From NCBI GenBank assembly GCA_003021015.1, contig PXRK01000068.1:1-33723 (forward strand): a stretch of DNA of 33,723 nt, read 5' to 3'. Below the pieces are notes generated by a model that worked only from the letters and a program-made list of their open reading frames with translations, searched no databases and was not told where the DNA came from. Shown piece after piece: positions 23,080 to 30,937 of the stretch. Source of the DNA: Halobacteriales archaeon QS_4_66_20. GTDB taxonomy: Archaea > Halobacteriota > Halobacteria > Halobacteriales > Haloarculaceae. Made by a program: the position numbers and the translations under genes. Numbering within the stretch: position 1 is the stretch's first letter; the number at the start of each line of letters is the position of its first letter.

Positions 23080-23451
23080 TCAGATCCAGTTCTGGCGGTC
23101 GAACACGATGCTGGAGAGTCGCGAGGCCAGTTGCCGGGCGTCGTCCTCGGTGTCGGCGTGGAGGTCCCCCGACACCGGGCCGGCTTCGCCGCCGACCCCC
23201 TCGGTCTCGGAGACGGGGTCGGTCTTGGGCGGGTAGGCGCGCCACTCTCTGGTCCGGTCCCGGAGGTCCTGGACCGACTCCTGGCGGAGTTCCACGTCGA
23301 GGTGCTGGAGGTCGTAGCGGACGATGAACCCCCGGCGGGCGTCGCGGATGGCGACGACGGGCTGGCCGCGGTCCTCACACCGGTCCCAGAGGTCGTGGCG
23401 CTGGTCGCTGGTCTCGTAGACGGGGACGTGATGCGGCGCGAGCTGGTCCAT
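23080..23451 (-). CDS. Hypothetical protein
   Basis: A 123-residue acidic, soluble protein with no motif I recognise. The N-terminal half (MDQLAPHHVPVYETSDQRHDLW, AVVAIRDARRGFIVRYDLQHLDVEL-like strands) could be a small alpha/beta domain. Residues 68-100 are a low-complexity Asp/Glu/Gly stretch, and the C-terminus ends DARQLASRLSSIVFDRQNWI, probably a helix. I prefer this strand over the competing frame on the plus strand because its composition is typically haloarchaeal (acidic, few Cys) and it is colinear with its minus-strand neighbours. It lies 98 bases from the mgtE-type pair and 41 bases from the aminotransferase. Confidence 0.6.
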   Translation of the reverse strand: MDQLAPHHVPVYETSDQRHDLWDRCEDRGQPVVAIRDARRGFIVRYDLQHLDVELRQESVQDLRDRTREWRAYPPKTDPVSETEGVGGEAGPVSGDLHADTEDDARQLASRLSSIVFDRQNWI

Positions 23452-23492
23452 ACGCCGCCTTCGGCTGGAGGAATATGCGTCTGACGACTGCG

Positions 23493-24617
23493 CTACGACC
23501 GGACGGCCTCGGTCGCGGCTTCCATCACGTCCAGCGCCTCCTCGATCGTTTCGAGGCCGGCGGCGTAGGAGATGCGGGCGTAGCCCTCGCCGTGCTCGCC
23601 GAACGCCCCCCCGGGTACGACGACGACACCGCGGTCCAGCACCTCATCGACCCAGCCCTCGGGGACCTTCGGCATCGCGTAGAAGGCGCCCTCGGGGCGC
23701 GGGCAGTCAATTCCCATCTCGGCGAACCGTTCGACGAGGACGTCCCGGCGCTGTTCGAAGGCTCCGACCATCTCGTCGACGGGATCCTGCGGGCCCGTCA
23801 GGGCGGCCTCGGCGGCGTACTGGGCGGGCGCGCTGGCGCAGGCCTGGACGTACTGGTGGACGCGCAGCATGCGCTCGACGCGCTCGTGGGAGCCGGTCAC
23901 CCAGCCCAGCCGCCAGCCGGTCATCGAGTACGTCTTCGAGCAGGCGTTGACGACGACGACGTTGTCGCTGTCGGCGAACTCCATCGGGGATCGGTGCTCG
24001 CCCTCGAAGACGATGTGCTCGTACACCTCATCGGAGATGCACAGCACGTCGTGCTCGTCGGCGATTCGGGCGAACTCCCGCATGTCCGCTGCCGACTGCA
24101 CCGCGCCCGTCGGGTTGGCGGGGCTGTTGACCACGAACGCCGCGGTGTCGTCGGTGATGGCGTCCTCGATGGTGGCCGGATCCAGCGTGAGGTCGTCGCG
24201 GAGCGGGACCGGGTTCGGGTCGCCGCCCGCGAGATGCGTCAGCGCGTCGTAGGAGACGAAGCCGGGGTCGGGGAAAATCACCTCCTCGCCCTGGTCGACG
24301 TGTGCCTCCATCGCGATGTGCAGCGCCTCGCTGCCGCCCGCCGTGGCGATCACGTTCGCCGGGTCGACCTCGAGGTCGTTGTCGCGGGCGTGTTTCCCGG
24401 CGATGGCCTCCCGGAGGGACCCGGTACCTTTGTTGGAGGTGTAGGCGTCAGTCTTGTCGCCCTCGATGGCGTCGATGGCGCCCTGCCGGGCGTGGTCCGG
24501 CGTCGGGAAGTCCGGCTGACCGAGGCCGAGGTTGATCGCGTCCTCGCCCGCCGCCTCGAACACATCCCTGATGCCGCTGATCGACACCTGCTCGACGCGC
24601 CGTGAGAACTCCGTCAT
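23493..24617 (-). CDS. Aminotransferase, class I/II (PLP-dependent)
   Basis: Transfers amino groups between amino and keto acids, using pyridoxal phosphate. The 374-residue protein carries family hallmarks: INLGLGQPDFPTP near 28-40, YTSNKGTGSLREAI, NSPANPTG (about 164-171, with the conserved Asn), SDEVYEHIVFEG (Asp196) and the PLP lysine in SKTYSMTGWRLGW (Lys228). The C-terminal ARISYA has the substrate carboxylate-binding arginine. It resembles the aspartate/aromatic aminotransferase group of archaea; the exact substrate is not determined. A TATA-like gcataac (24641-24647) lies about 27 bases upstream, and MITE copy 4 begins nine bases further out. Confidence 0.93.
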   Translation of the reverse strand: MTEFSRRVEQVSISGIRDVFEAAGEDAINLGLGQPDFPTPDHARQGAIDAIEGDKTDAYTSNKGTGSLREAIAGKHARDNDLEVDPANVIATAGGSEALHIAMEAHVDQGEEVIFPDPGFVSYDALTHLAGGDPNPVPLRDDLTLDPATIEDAITDDTAAFVVNSPANPTGAVQSAADMREFARIADEHDVLCISDEVYEHIVFEGEHRSPMEFADSDNVVVVNACSKTYSMTGWRLGWVTGSHERVERMLRVHQYVQACASAPAQYAAEAALTGPQDPVDEMVGAFEQRRDVLVERFAEMGIDCPRPEGAFYAMPKVPEGWVDEVLDRGVVVVPGGAFGEHGEGYARISYAAGLETIEEALDVMEAATEAVRS

Positions 24618-24655
24618 ACCTACTGGCTCTCACCGGGCGCGCATAACTCTTGATA

Positions 24656-24764
24656 TACAGTCAGACGTGACTCCGGACAGTGCCAGGACAGTCCATCGGC
24701 TGTGTCATGCCGAGAACAACGGAAGTTGGGACGGCATGGCTTGAATAAATCACGTCTGGCTGTA
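24656..24764. mobile_element. MITE copy 4 (109 bp)
   Basis: Ends tacagtcagacgtga (24656-24670) and tcacgtctggctgta (24750-24764) are inverted with 14 of 15 matches; the outward tat/ata continues the repeat by two more bases on each side. The length equals that of copies 2 and 5. The flanking triplets ata and tag do not match, so no target duplication is visible. The left half is closely related to the truncated copy at 6498. It separates the aminotransferase promoter from the lipoprotein gene end. Confidence 0.82.
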
Positions 24765-24814
24765 TAGTTCGTCGCGGGGCACCGATCCGTTGCAGCCGTC
24801 ACGACCAGCTGCTC

Positions 24815-26134
24815 TCACCTCGTAGCTCCGGGATCTTCTTCCAGAGCTTCGGCGCGTTCGACCAGCGTATTGATCCGCTCGGCGTCCATCTCGAACTCAA
24901 CTCGCACACGGTCGTCCGTCGTGTCGATCGTGGTCGCCTTGAAAATCTCCTCGGCGATCGCTGCTTTCTCCGGGTCGTCGATCCACTGCGAGCCGGCCAG
25001 CGCGATCGACAGTATCGAGCCCATCTGGCGAGCTTCTTCCGTTCCGACGGCGACGAAGGTGGCGTTGAGACGGACCGTCTCGCCCTCGGGGGCGTACTCG
25101 ACGACGGTCGTCTCGACATCGGCCCCCAGCTTCGTGGCTGTGCTGCCGTCAGTGGTCCCGCTCCGGTCAGTGGACGTATTGACTACCGCGGTCACGAGAC
25201 CCTCGGCGGCCGCTGCTTCCTCGCGCAGGGCCCCACTCACTGCTGCTGACTCGCCCTGGCGCGTGTCGATAACTGTCTCGACCTGCTCCTGTGGTCCGAC
25301 GGCGAACACGCCGTTTCCGAAGTCAGCCACCCAGATTTCCTGCGTGTGGGTCCCGTTGTAGGCACTCCCGTTTTTCGGGACCTGATACAGCTGGACACCG
25401 CCGTGGGAACCCTCGGTGAACTCCCCTTCGATCCGGTCGCTCTGGGCGAGCGCGTCCCGGACCGTCGCCCACGTCAGATCAGTGTCGACTATCGCGACGC
25501 CGTCGTGGTGTTTGGATTCGCGGCTCCCGTCGCGCTGCTCCGTGAAGTACGTTACCGAGTGGACCTCGGAGACGTTGATCCCGAGCTGTGCCTCGTACAG
25601 GTCGATCACCTCCAGATAGGACGACACGCCGGCGGTCTCCGCCGTCGAATCGAACAGGCTGTGGTTCTCGGCGTCGAGATCCGAGTAGTTCCACTCGTCG
25701 GTCGATTCGGAGCCGTTCGCGAGTGTGATCGTACTCTCCTGGGTCAGGATGCTGGGATCGACCGTCACGATCAACTCTGCCGATGCGGGGACGTAGCTGA
25801 GCAGTGGCTCGGCGTCGGACCCCGAGTCGGTAGCGGCGCCGTTGCCTGCACTGTTCTCCGACCCATCGCTGGTGTCTGTCCCGTCGTCACCGCTGTCACT
25901 CGGTGTCTCCTCGTCCGCTGCCTGTGTCTCGACATTCGCCCCGTCGTCAGTGTCGCTCTGTTCTGGGGTTTCAGTTGCGGATTGGTCTGGCTGGGGGGTC
26001 TCGGGCGTTTCTGCTGGTGACTCGTCGGGATCGTTGAGCAGGCCCACACAACCGCTCGTGACGACGAGCGCCGTCACGAGGAGCAGCAGGGCTGCCTGTA
26101 CCCGATTGCGACCTGTCAGTGGAGGACTGTCCAT
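24815..26134 (-). CDS. Haloarchaeal lipoprotein of unknown function
   Basis: A 439-residue secreted protein. Residues 1-28 form a signal (RNRV, then a hydrophobic ALLLLVTALVV) with a lipobox VTSGC; the twin-arginine pair is absent, so Sec export is likely. Residues 30-105 are a Pro/Glu/Thr/Asp-rich spacer. The rest (about 110-439) is a beta-rich acidic domain: SYVPASAELIVTVDPSIL, YLEVIDLYEAQLGINVSEVHSVTYF, LYQVPKNGSAYN, WVADFGNGVFAVGPQEQVETVIDTRQGESAAVSGAL. I do not know the family's function. The ATG at 26134 was chosen over 26161 because it begins just before the signal and because cttaaaag lies 27-34 bases upstream. Confidence 0.75.
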   Translation of the reverse strand: MDSPPLTGRNRVQAALLLLVTALVVTSGCVGLLNDPDESPAETPETPQPDQSATETPEQSDTDDGANVETQAADEETPSDSGDDGTDTSDGSENSAGNGAATDSGSDAEPLLSYVPASAELIVTVDPSILTQESTITLANGSESTDEWNYSDLDAENHSLFDSTAETAGVSSYLEVIDLYEAQLGINVSEVHSVTYFTEQRDGSRESKHHDGVAIVDTDLTWATVRDALAQSDRIEGEFTEGSHGGVQLYQVPKNGSAYNGTHTQEIWVADFGNGVFAVGPQEQVETVIDTRQGESAAVSGALREEAAAAEGLVTAVVNTSTDRSGTTDGSTATKLGADVETTVVEYAPEGETVRLNATFVAVGTEEARQMGSILSIALAGSQWIDDPEKAAIAEEIFKATTIDTTDDRVRVEFEMDAERINTLVERAEALEEDPGATR

Positions 26135-26160
26135 CGTACCGTAGTACCGGCTTACAAACA

Positions 26161-26168
26161 CTTAAAAG
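26161..26168 (-). promoter_or_regulatory. TATA-like box of the lipoprotein gene
   Basis: cttaaaag on the plus strand (ctttt-aag read toward the gene) lies 27-34 bases upstream of the ATG at 26134, fitting a leaderless transcript. Confidence 0.45.
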
Positions 26169-26259
26169 TGAACTTGTCCACGTACTCGGATCCCCGTCCA
26201 CTTCCCCCGACTTCTCTTGATGGGATCCCCTCCACTCGGTCAAGAGCGGTTCTGTTTGA

Positions 26260-26368
26260 TACTGATTGTTGTGAGTATTTTCGGCACCACATCGCAGTAG
26301 CGGCGGTTTCATGGCCCGAGACTGGCGTCTGGCGAATACCCGGCGGTAACGAGTCACAACACTCAGTA
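26260..26368. mobile_element. MITE copy 5 (109 bp)
   Basis: Ends tactgattgttgtga (26260-26274) and tcacaacactcagta (26354-26368) are inverted with 14 of 15 matches, and TGA is duplicated at the flanks (26257-26259 and 26369-26371). The left end differs by two bases in the last eight from the end of the insertion sequence at 33614 (tactgattattgtgc). It shares inner blocks with copy 2. It sits between the lipoprotein and dioxygenase genes. Confidence 0.85.
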
Positions 26369-26515
26369 TGAAACTGCACAGTAGTCTCGACTTGTGACCA
26401 TTCCTGACAATATCTGCCCACTCTGCTGCAGGTGGTGTCGCCGGTGTAATGTTATGTTCTCTGATGTGTTCGAGACACAATAACTTTGATTACATCTCGA
26501 CCCGTACTCCGCGTG

Positions 26516-27679
26516 ATGACCCGGACGAGCGGAGCCGCACTACAACGACACGGCATCACGGAGAGCCGGGGATTCCTGCCGAACGAGGACCCGCTGGTGC
26601 GGTTCGACACGTCCGGATACGGCTCGGCGATTGCGGAGTATCTGGCGTCGCTCGACGCTCTCGGAGGTCGCCTCCCGGAACTGCTCGACGCCGGCGAGTC
26701 CCGACCGGTGATGGACGACCTGACGCTGCCCCCGGATGGGCTGGTCGATGGGCTCTCCCAACGGGCAGTTCAGCGGTTGTGTCTGCTCACCGGGTTTTTC
26801 GCGAGCGGCTACGTCAACGAAATCGGCTCCGGCCCGGTCGACAGCCTCCCGGCGGGGGTGGCCGTGCCGCTGTACCGGTCCTCGCAACGACTCGGGCGGA
26901 AGCCGATCCTTTCGTACGACACGATCAGCCTCCACAACTTCCGTCGCCTGGATCCGGCGGGTGAGCTGACTCTCGACAACCTCGACACTGTCCAGCAGTT
27001 CACGGCGCTGTCGGACGAGCAGTGGTTCGTCATCATCCACGTGGCGATCGAGGCAGCGGCGGGGCCGGGGCTTGTCGCGGCCGCGGACGCCCAGCGCGCT
27101 GTCCGGCGGGACGAACCTGACAAACTGCGCACACACCTTCGGACGATCGCGTCGTCGATGGAGACCCAGACAGCGGTCATGGGTCGCATGTCGGAGCACA
27201 ACGAACCGGAGGTGTTCGCGAGGTCGTTCCGGCCGTACTACAACGGGTTCGACGACGTAGTCTACGAAGGTGTCGAGGCGCTCGACGGCGAACCACAGAC
27301 GCTCCGTGGCGGCTCGGGGGCCCAGAGCTGCGTGTTGCCGTCACTCGATGGGGCACTCGGGATCGAACACAAGTCGACTGTGCTGCTGGAGAAACTGCTG
27401 GACATGCGGACGTACATGCCCGAGTCCCACCGCGCAGTCGTCACCGCCTTCGAGGAGGATGTCGACGTCAGACCGTACGTGTGCGAGCAGTCGGACCAGC
27501 CGCTCCGGGAGGCGTTCAACCGGTGTGTGGACAGCCTCCGCGAGTTCAGGAAAGTCCACTTCGGACAGGTCATGCAGTACATCCGCGCACAGACGGGGGA
27601 GACGACCGGAACGGGGGGGACCGACTACGAGAAGTTCCTCGGGAACCTTACCGACGAGACCGCCAACCACCGGGTCTGA
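26516..27679 (+). CDS. Indoleamine/tryptophan 2,3-dioxygenase (IDO type)
   Basis: Heme enzyme that opens the indole ring of tryptophan to N-formylkynurenine, the first step of the kynurenine route. The 387-residue length fits IDO rather than the shorter TDO family. Recognisable features are SLHNFRRLDPAGELTLDNLD, RSFRPYYNGFDDVVYEG (Arg239, matching the substrate-site arginine of IDO), GGSGAQSCVLPSLDGALGIEH (Ser267 in the heme-side loop), MRTYMPESHRAVV (His305) and FRKVHFGQVMQYI, whose His348 is the predicted proximal heme ligand. Start: ATG 26516 (GTG 26513 and TTG 26486 are alternatives). It is followed 153 bases later by a 2-aminobenzoate-CoA-ligase-type gene, which suggests tryptophan is degraded through anthranilate. 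Kynureninase and formamidase are not in the window. Confidence 0.87.
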   Translation: MTRTSGAALQRHGITESRGFLPNEDPLVRFDTSGYGSAIAEYLASLDALGGRLPELLDAGESRPVMDDLTLPPDGLVDGLSQRAVQRLCLLTGFFASGYVNEIGSGPVDSLPAGVAVPLYRSSQRLGRKPILSYDTISLHNFRRLDPAGELTLDNLDTVQQFTALSDEQWFVIIHVAIEAAAGPGLVAAADAQRAVRRDEPDKLRTHLRTIASSMETQTAVMGRMSEHNEPEVFARSFRPYYNGFDDVVYEGVEALDGEPQTLRGGSGAQSCVLPSLDGALGIEHKSTVLLEKLLDMRTYMPESHRAVVTAFEEDVDVRPYVCEQSDQPLREAFNRCVDSLREFRKVHFGQVMQYIRAQTGETTGTGGTDYEKFLGNLTDETANHRV

Positions 27680-27743
27680 TGCACAGTATCATTTAATAGT
27701 GGTTATTTCTATGCATTAGCAGCCATATCTATTCATTTTTGGG

Positions 27744-27758
27744 CACCGTAATTCGGTG
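27744..27758. promoter_or_regulatory. Palindrome, candidate operator upstream of the CoA ligase
   Basis: caccg-taatt-cggtg is a perfect five-base inverted repeat around a five-base A/T centre, about 75-90 bases before the ligase start. The region from 27680 to 27810 is A/T-rich. It could bind a regulator of the ligase, or be a stem-loop behind the dioxygenase gene. Confidence 0.35.
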
Positions 27759-27792
27759 TTCGTCGTTTGTCTCTCCGGTCAGGCTGTACTTT

Positions 27793-27822
27793 GTACGGTA
27801 ATATTATACTCGTGTACCGTGC
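27793..27822 (+). promoter_or_regulatory. TATA box of the CoA ligase inside an inverted repeat
   Basis: attata (27803-27808) lies 25-30 bases before the ATG at 27833. It is enclosed by gtacggta (27793-27800) and taccgtgc (27815-27822), which are inverted copies matching at 7 of 8 bases. A repressor bound there would cover the TATA box; this is an inference from position. Confidence 0.5.
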
Positions 27823-27832
27823 AACTGTGGCT

Positions 27833-29479
27833 ATGCAGCACGGAGTGCCCAACGAGAATTTACCGGACGAAAGCGTCCAGACGGAGTGTTTCCACGCGGT
27901 CCCGGAGGTTCACTACCCCGAGGAGCTGAACGCGGCATACGAGATGGTCGACCGGAACGTCGAGGCAGAGCGGGGGAGCGAGCCGGCGATCTACTTCGAG
28001 GAGGAGACGATCACCTACGAGGAGCTCCGGCGTCGCGTCGACAGCATGGCCAACGCGCTGGAGGGGCTGGGTGTCGGGCCCGGGGACCGGGTCTTCGTCC
28101 GGTTCCCGAACCGACCAGAGTACGTCGTTAGCTGCCTCGCCTCTCAGAAGATCGGCGCGATCACGGTCCCGTCGATGAAACTGCTCCGCGCGCAGGAGAT
28201 CAGCTACATCGTCGACGACTCGGCGGCGACAGTCGCCGTCGTCTACGACGACCTGCTGGACGAACTCGAGAAGGCGATCGATCAACACGGCCTCGACTCT
28301 CTCGAAGAAATCGTGGTCGTGGAGGACACCGGCGTCGATCACGACTACCACTCCTACGACGAACTGAAGGCAGAAGTGAGCAGCGAGTACCCGAAACCCC
28401 AAACGAGCCGGGACGACCTGATCATGCTCGCGTACACGAGCGGGACGACGGGGAAACCGAAGGGGACGGTTCACACACACCGGCAGATGCTGGCCATCGC
28501 GGACACGTACGCCCGCTACTGTCTCGAACCCGACCCGTCCGACGTGTTCACGACGAACGCGCCGATCGCCTTCACGTTCGGGTACGGGATGCTTGTCGCG
28601 TTCCCGTTCCGGTTCGGCGCCGCGACCCACATCGTTCAGGCGCCGGAGCCGGAGGACCTCCTCGACGTCATCGACGACGGGAACGTCACGGTGCTCGCGT
28701 CGATCCCGACGGCGTTCAACCAGATGCTCAACGAACACCAGGAGATGCTCGAGAACTGCGACTTCTCCGCCCTGCGCCGGATCGTCAGTGCCGGCGAACC
28801 GCTTCCACCGAGTACCTTCGAAGGAATTAAAGAGCACATGGGCGTCGAGGCGATGGACGGCATCGGCTCGACCGAGATGCTGCACATCTTCATTAGCCAC
28901 CGACACGACGACGATATCGACCCGACGGCGACCGGCTATCCGGTGCCGGGATACGAGTGTAAGGTGGTCGATCCCGAGACGTTCGAGGTGGTCGACAGGG
29001 GCGAACCTGGGCTGTTGCTCGTCCGCGGTCCCACGGGCGTCACGTACTGGGATCGCCCCCAGAAGCAGCGGGACAACACCCACGACGGCTGGTCGATCCC
29101 TGGTGACATCTTCGTCCACAGGGAGGACGGGCGCCTCGAGCACAAGTCCCGCCGCGACGACCTCATCATCACCGGCGGCAACAACGTCCCTGCGCCGGAA
29201 GTCGAGGACGTCCTGCTGGAGCGCGAGGAGGTGTTCCAGACCGCCGTCGTCGGGGCTCCCGACGAGGAACGCGGCCAGATCGTCAGGGCGTTCGTCGTCC
29301 CCGAAGACGGCGCCGACCCGGGTGACCAACTCACTGAGACGCTGCAGAACTACGTCAAAGAGCGCATCGCCCCCTACAAGTACCCCCGCGAAATCGAGTT
29401 CGTCGACGATCTTCCTACGACGGAAACGGGGAAGATCCAGCGAGCAAAGCTCCGGGAACGCGAGCAGAAGACGGCGTAG
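27833..29479 (+). CDS. Aryl-CoA ligase, 2-aminobenzoate (anthranilate)/benzoate type
   Basis: AMP-forming acid:CoA ligase of 548 residues, converting an aromatic acid, probably anthranilate or benzoate, to its CoA thioester for ring breakdown. The opening FHAVPEVHYPEELNAAYEMVDRNV resembles 2-aminobenzoate-CoA ligases more than general acyl-CoA synthetases. ANL motifs: A3 YTSGTTGKPKG (from Tyr201), A5 DGIGSTEMLHIF, A7 WSIPGDIFV, A8 SRRDDLIITGGNNV with Pro-x-Glu-Val-Glu, and A10 ETGKIQRAKLR with the catalytic lysine near 534. The ATG at 27833 fits the TATA box at 27803. Same strand as the IDO gene but with its own promoter. The substrate assignment is inference supported by the neighbour. Confidence 0.85.
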   Translation: MQHGVPNENLPDESVQTECFHAVPEVHYPEELNAAYEMVDRNVEAERGSEPAIYFEEETITYEELRRRVDSMANALEGLGVGPGDRVFVRFPNRPEYVVSCLASQKIGAITVPSMKLLRAQEISYIVDDSAATVAVVYDDLLDELEKAIDQHGLDSLEEIVVVEDTGVDHDYHSYDELKAEVSSEYPKPQTSRDDLIMLAYTSGTTGKPKGTVHTHRQMLAIADTYARYCLEPDPSDVFTTNAPIAFTFGYGMLVAFPFRFGAATHIVQAPEPEDLLDVIDDGNVTVLASIPTAFNQMLNEHQEMLENCDFSALRRIVSAGEPLPPSTFEGIKEHMGVEAMDGIGSTEMLHIFISHRHDDDIDPTATGYPVPGYECKVVDPETFEVVDRGEPGLLLVRGPTGVTYWDRPQKQRDNTHDGWSIPGDIFVHREDGRLEHKSRRDDLIITGGNNVPAPEVEDVLLEREEVFQTAVVGAPDEERGQIVRAFVVPEDGADPGDQLTETLQNYVKERIAPYKYPREIEFVDDLPTTETGKIQRAKLREREQKTA

Positions 29480-29500
29480 TCGTTTACCGGACAGGCCTTG

Positions 29501-29517
29501 TACAGCCAGAAACGTGA
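29501..29517. mobile_element. Isolated MITE-type end between the ligase and nurA
   Basis: tacagccagaaacgtga is the end of the truncated element at 6498 with two extra bases in the middle. It is followed by gatcagta and then the nurA stop, so only a few bases of any element remain. It lies between two convergent gene ends. Confidence 0.5.
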
Positions 29518-29525
29518 GATCAGTA

Positions 29526-30788
29526 TCAGACGAGGTCGAACCCCTCGGCGGCGCCCCAGCGCCTGTCGTTGTAGCTCTCCTGCTGGCTCGTGTCGAACTC
29601 CCGCTCGATGCGCCGGCGGAGGGTCTGTTTGCCCTCCCTGTCGATCCGCGCGAGTTCGTCGGCTTTCCCGACTGCCAGGGGCGGCCCGCGTTCGGCCGCA
29701 ATCTCAGACAGGAGCTGTGTCATCACCTTCTCGCGGACGTCGGGATTCCGAGTGACGGCGTAGGGGGCTTCGACGCGGTAGACGAGGTCGTCGCGGGGGT
29801 CGTAGACGACGAAGAACGTCACCTCGTAGTCCTCGTCGTCCAGGTGTACGTCCCGGTCGAGGTCGATCGTTCCGTCGGCGAGCATCCCGTCGGTACCCAC
29901 GCGCGAGCGGAACCACCCCGTGAACGTCAGCGCGTCGGTGCGGGGCTCGCCGTGTTCGTCCGGCCGTTCGAGCACCCGCCGGAAGAACGCCTCGTCGTCG
30001 ACCCAGGGGGCGCCAGCTTTCTCCCGGAGTTCGCGCGTGATAGCCTTCGAGGCACTGTTCTTGACGAAGCCGACCAGCGGGACGTCGCGCTCGGCGAACG
30101 ACTCGACGAGTTTCAGGTAGTTGTGGATCACCTCGACGAACTCGGCTTCCTCGATGATGAGCTGTTTGAGCTGTGGGTCCCGCTCCACCCACTTCAGGAG
30201 GCCCGTCGGGTAGATTGGGCCGTCCAGCACGAGCAGGTCGTCGATGAGGTCAGCCTGGTCGAGGGCGTGCTCGCTCTCGGCGCGGTACAGCGCGAGCGCG
30301 TGGACGACCGCCTGCTCGTGTCTGTCGACCCGCGGGGCGTGGAGGATCCGACGGCGGGCGTACCCGTGGTCGTCCATCTGCCAGTCGGCGTCCTGAACGT
30401 CCAGTGTCTCGTCGTTCGTGTGGACCGTCATCACGATAGTCCGGCCGCGGTGGAGGTCGACGCTCGACGGAACAGCCGCCATTGCGGCCTGCGAGACATC
30501 GATGACGAGGCCGTTCTTGAACGTCGTGGGGTTGATCGTCCCCGCGTCGAGCCCGTGCTGGGTCGGGAACGGGCGCGATTCCAGCGCCACGTCGTCGATT
30601 GGGACTTTCCGGCGTCGGTGTTCGCCCAGCGGCTCCAGAATCACATCGCCCGAGTCGTCGTACAGCGGATCCAGCAGCTCCGACCACGCCTGTTCGGCGA
30701 GTTCCGTGTGGTCGCTGTCGTCGACCTGTCTGGTCACCCGGCCGGCCAGCTCGGCAATGCCGTCGACGTGTACCGGGTCCAGTGTCAT
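29526..30788 (-). CDS. nurA: NurA-domain nuclease
   Basis: Haloarchaeal NurA-type protein; NurA acts with the HerA helicase and Mre11-Rad50 in 5'-end resection of double-strand breaks. The 420-residue length is typical of the haloarchaeal form. Motifs: FPTQHGLDAGTINPTTFKNGLVIDVSQAAM (about 80-110, with the first metal-binding Asp), DLLVLDGPIYPTGLLKW (second Asp), and GFVKNSASKAITRELR, then TFTGWFR and VTFFVVYDPRDDLVYRVEAPYAV in the later part. HerA, Mre11 and Rad50 are not adjacent. The ATG at 30788 (MTLDPVHVDG) is preferred to the upstream ATG at 30815. Divergent from the TbsP-like regulator, with 149 bases between. Confidence 0.88.
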   Translation of the reverse strand: MTLDPVHVDGIAELAGRVTRQVDDSDHTELAEQAWSELLDPLYDDSGDVILEPLGEHRRRKVPIDDVALESRPFPTQHGLDAGTINPTTFKNGLVIDVSQAAMAAVPSSVDLHRGRTIVMTVHTNDETLDVQDADWQMDDHGYARRRILHAPRVDRHEQAVVHALALYRAESEHALDQADLIDDLLVLDGPIYPTGLLKWVERDPQLKQLIIEEAEFVEVIHNYLKLVESFAERDVPLVGFVKNSASKAITRELREKAGAPWVDDEAFFRRVLERPDEHGEPRTDALTFTGWFRSRVGTDGMLADGTIDLDRDVHLDDEDYEVTFFVVYDPRDDLVYRVEAPYAVTRNPDVREKVMTQLLSEIAAERGPPLAVGKADELARIDREGKQTLRRRIEREFDTSQQESYNDRRWGAAEGFDLV

Positions 30789-30829
30789 GGCGAGCCGTTC
30801 TATCCCAGCCATCAAAACAGTAGGGGAAA

Positions 30830-30919
30830 ATCACTAGCAAAGTGATAGTAACTACCTGACGACAGAGTTTTTTGGGCCAGATTTATTTTCCCAGCCGGCA
30901 GCATTAAATACTATAAATA
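30830..30919. promoter_or_regulatory. Divergent control region of nurA and the TbsP-like gene
   Basis: atcact (30830-30835) and agtgat (30841-30846) form a six-base inverted repeat with a five-base loop. Toward the regulator gene lie ttaaata (30904-30910) and tataaata (30912-30919), 28-34 and 19-26 bases before its ATG. The first is at the better distance for a leaderless start. The duplicated A/T blocks could also be a regulator site overlapping the promoter, for instance for autoregulation. Confidence 0.45.
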
Positions 30920-30937
30920 ACCATATTGTTTCATACG

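Larger units (their letters stand above)
26135..26515. other. Intergenic region with MITE copy 5 between divergent genes
   Basis: These 381 bases hold the lipoprotein promoter (26161-26168), MITE copy 5 (26260-26368) and the promoter of the dioxygenase gene, for which caataact (26478-26485) is the best TATA-like candidate. The parts 26170-26255 and 26372-26470 show nothing recognisable. Confidence 0.55.

Noticed and set aside
23047-23484. A plus-strand frame opposite the hypothetical gene at 23080-23451.
   Set aside because: Its product is Val/Leu/Asp-rich like other reverse shadows here and lies against the direction of its neighbours; the minus-strand gene is only moderately sure, however.
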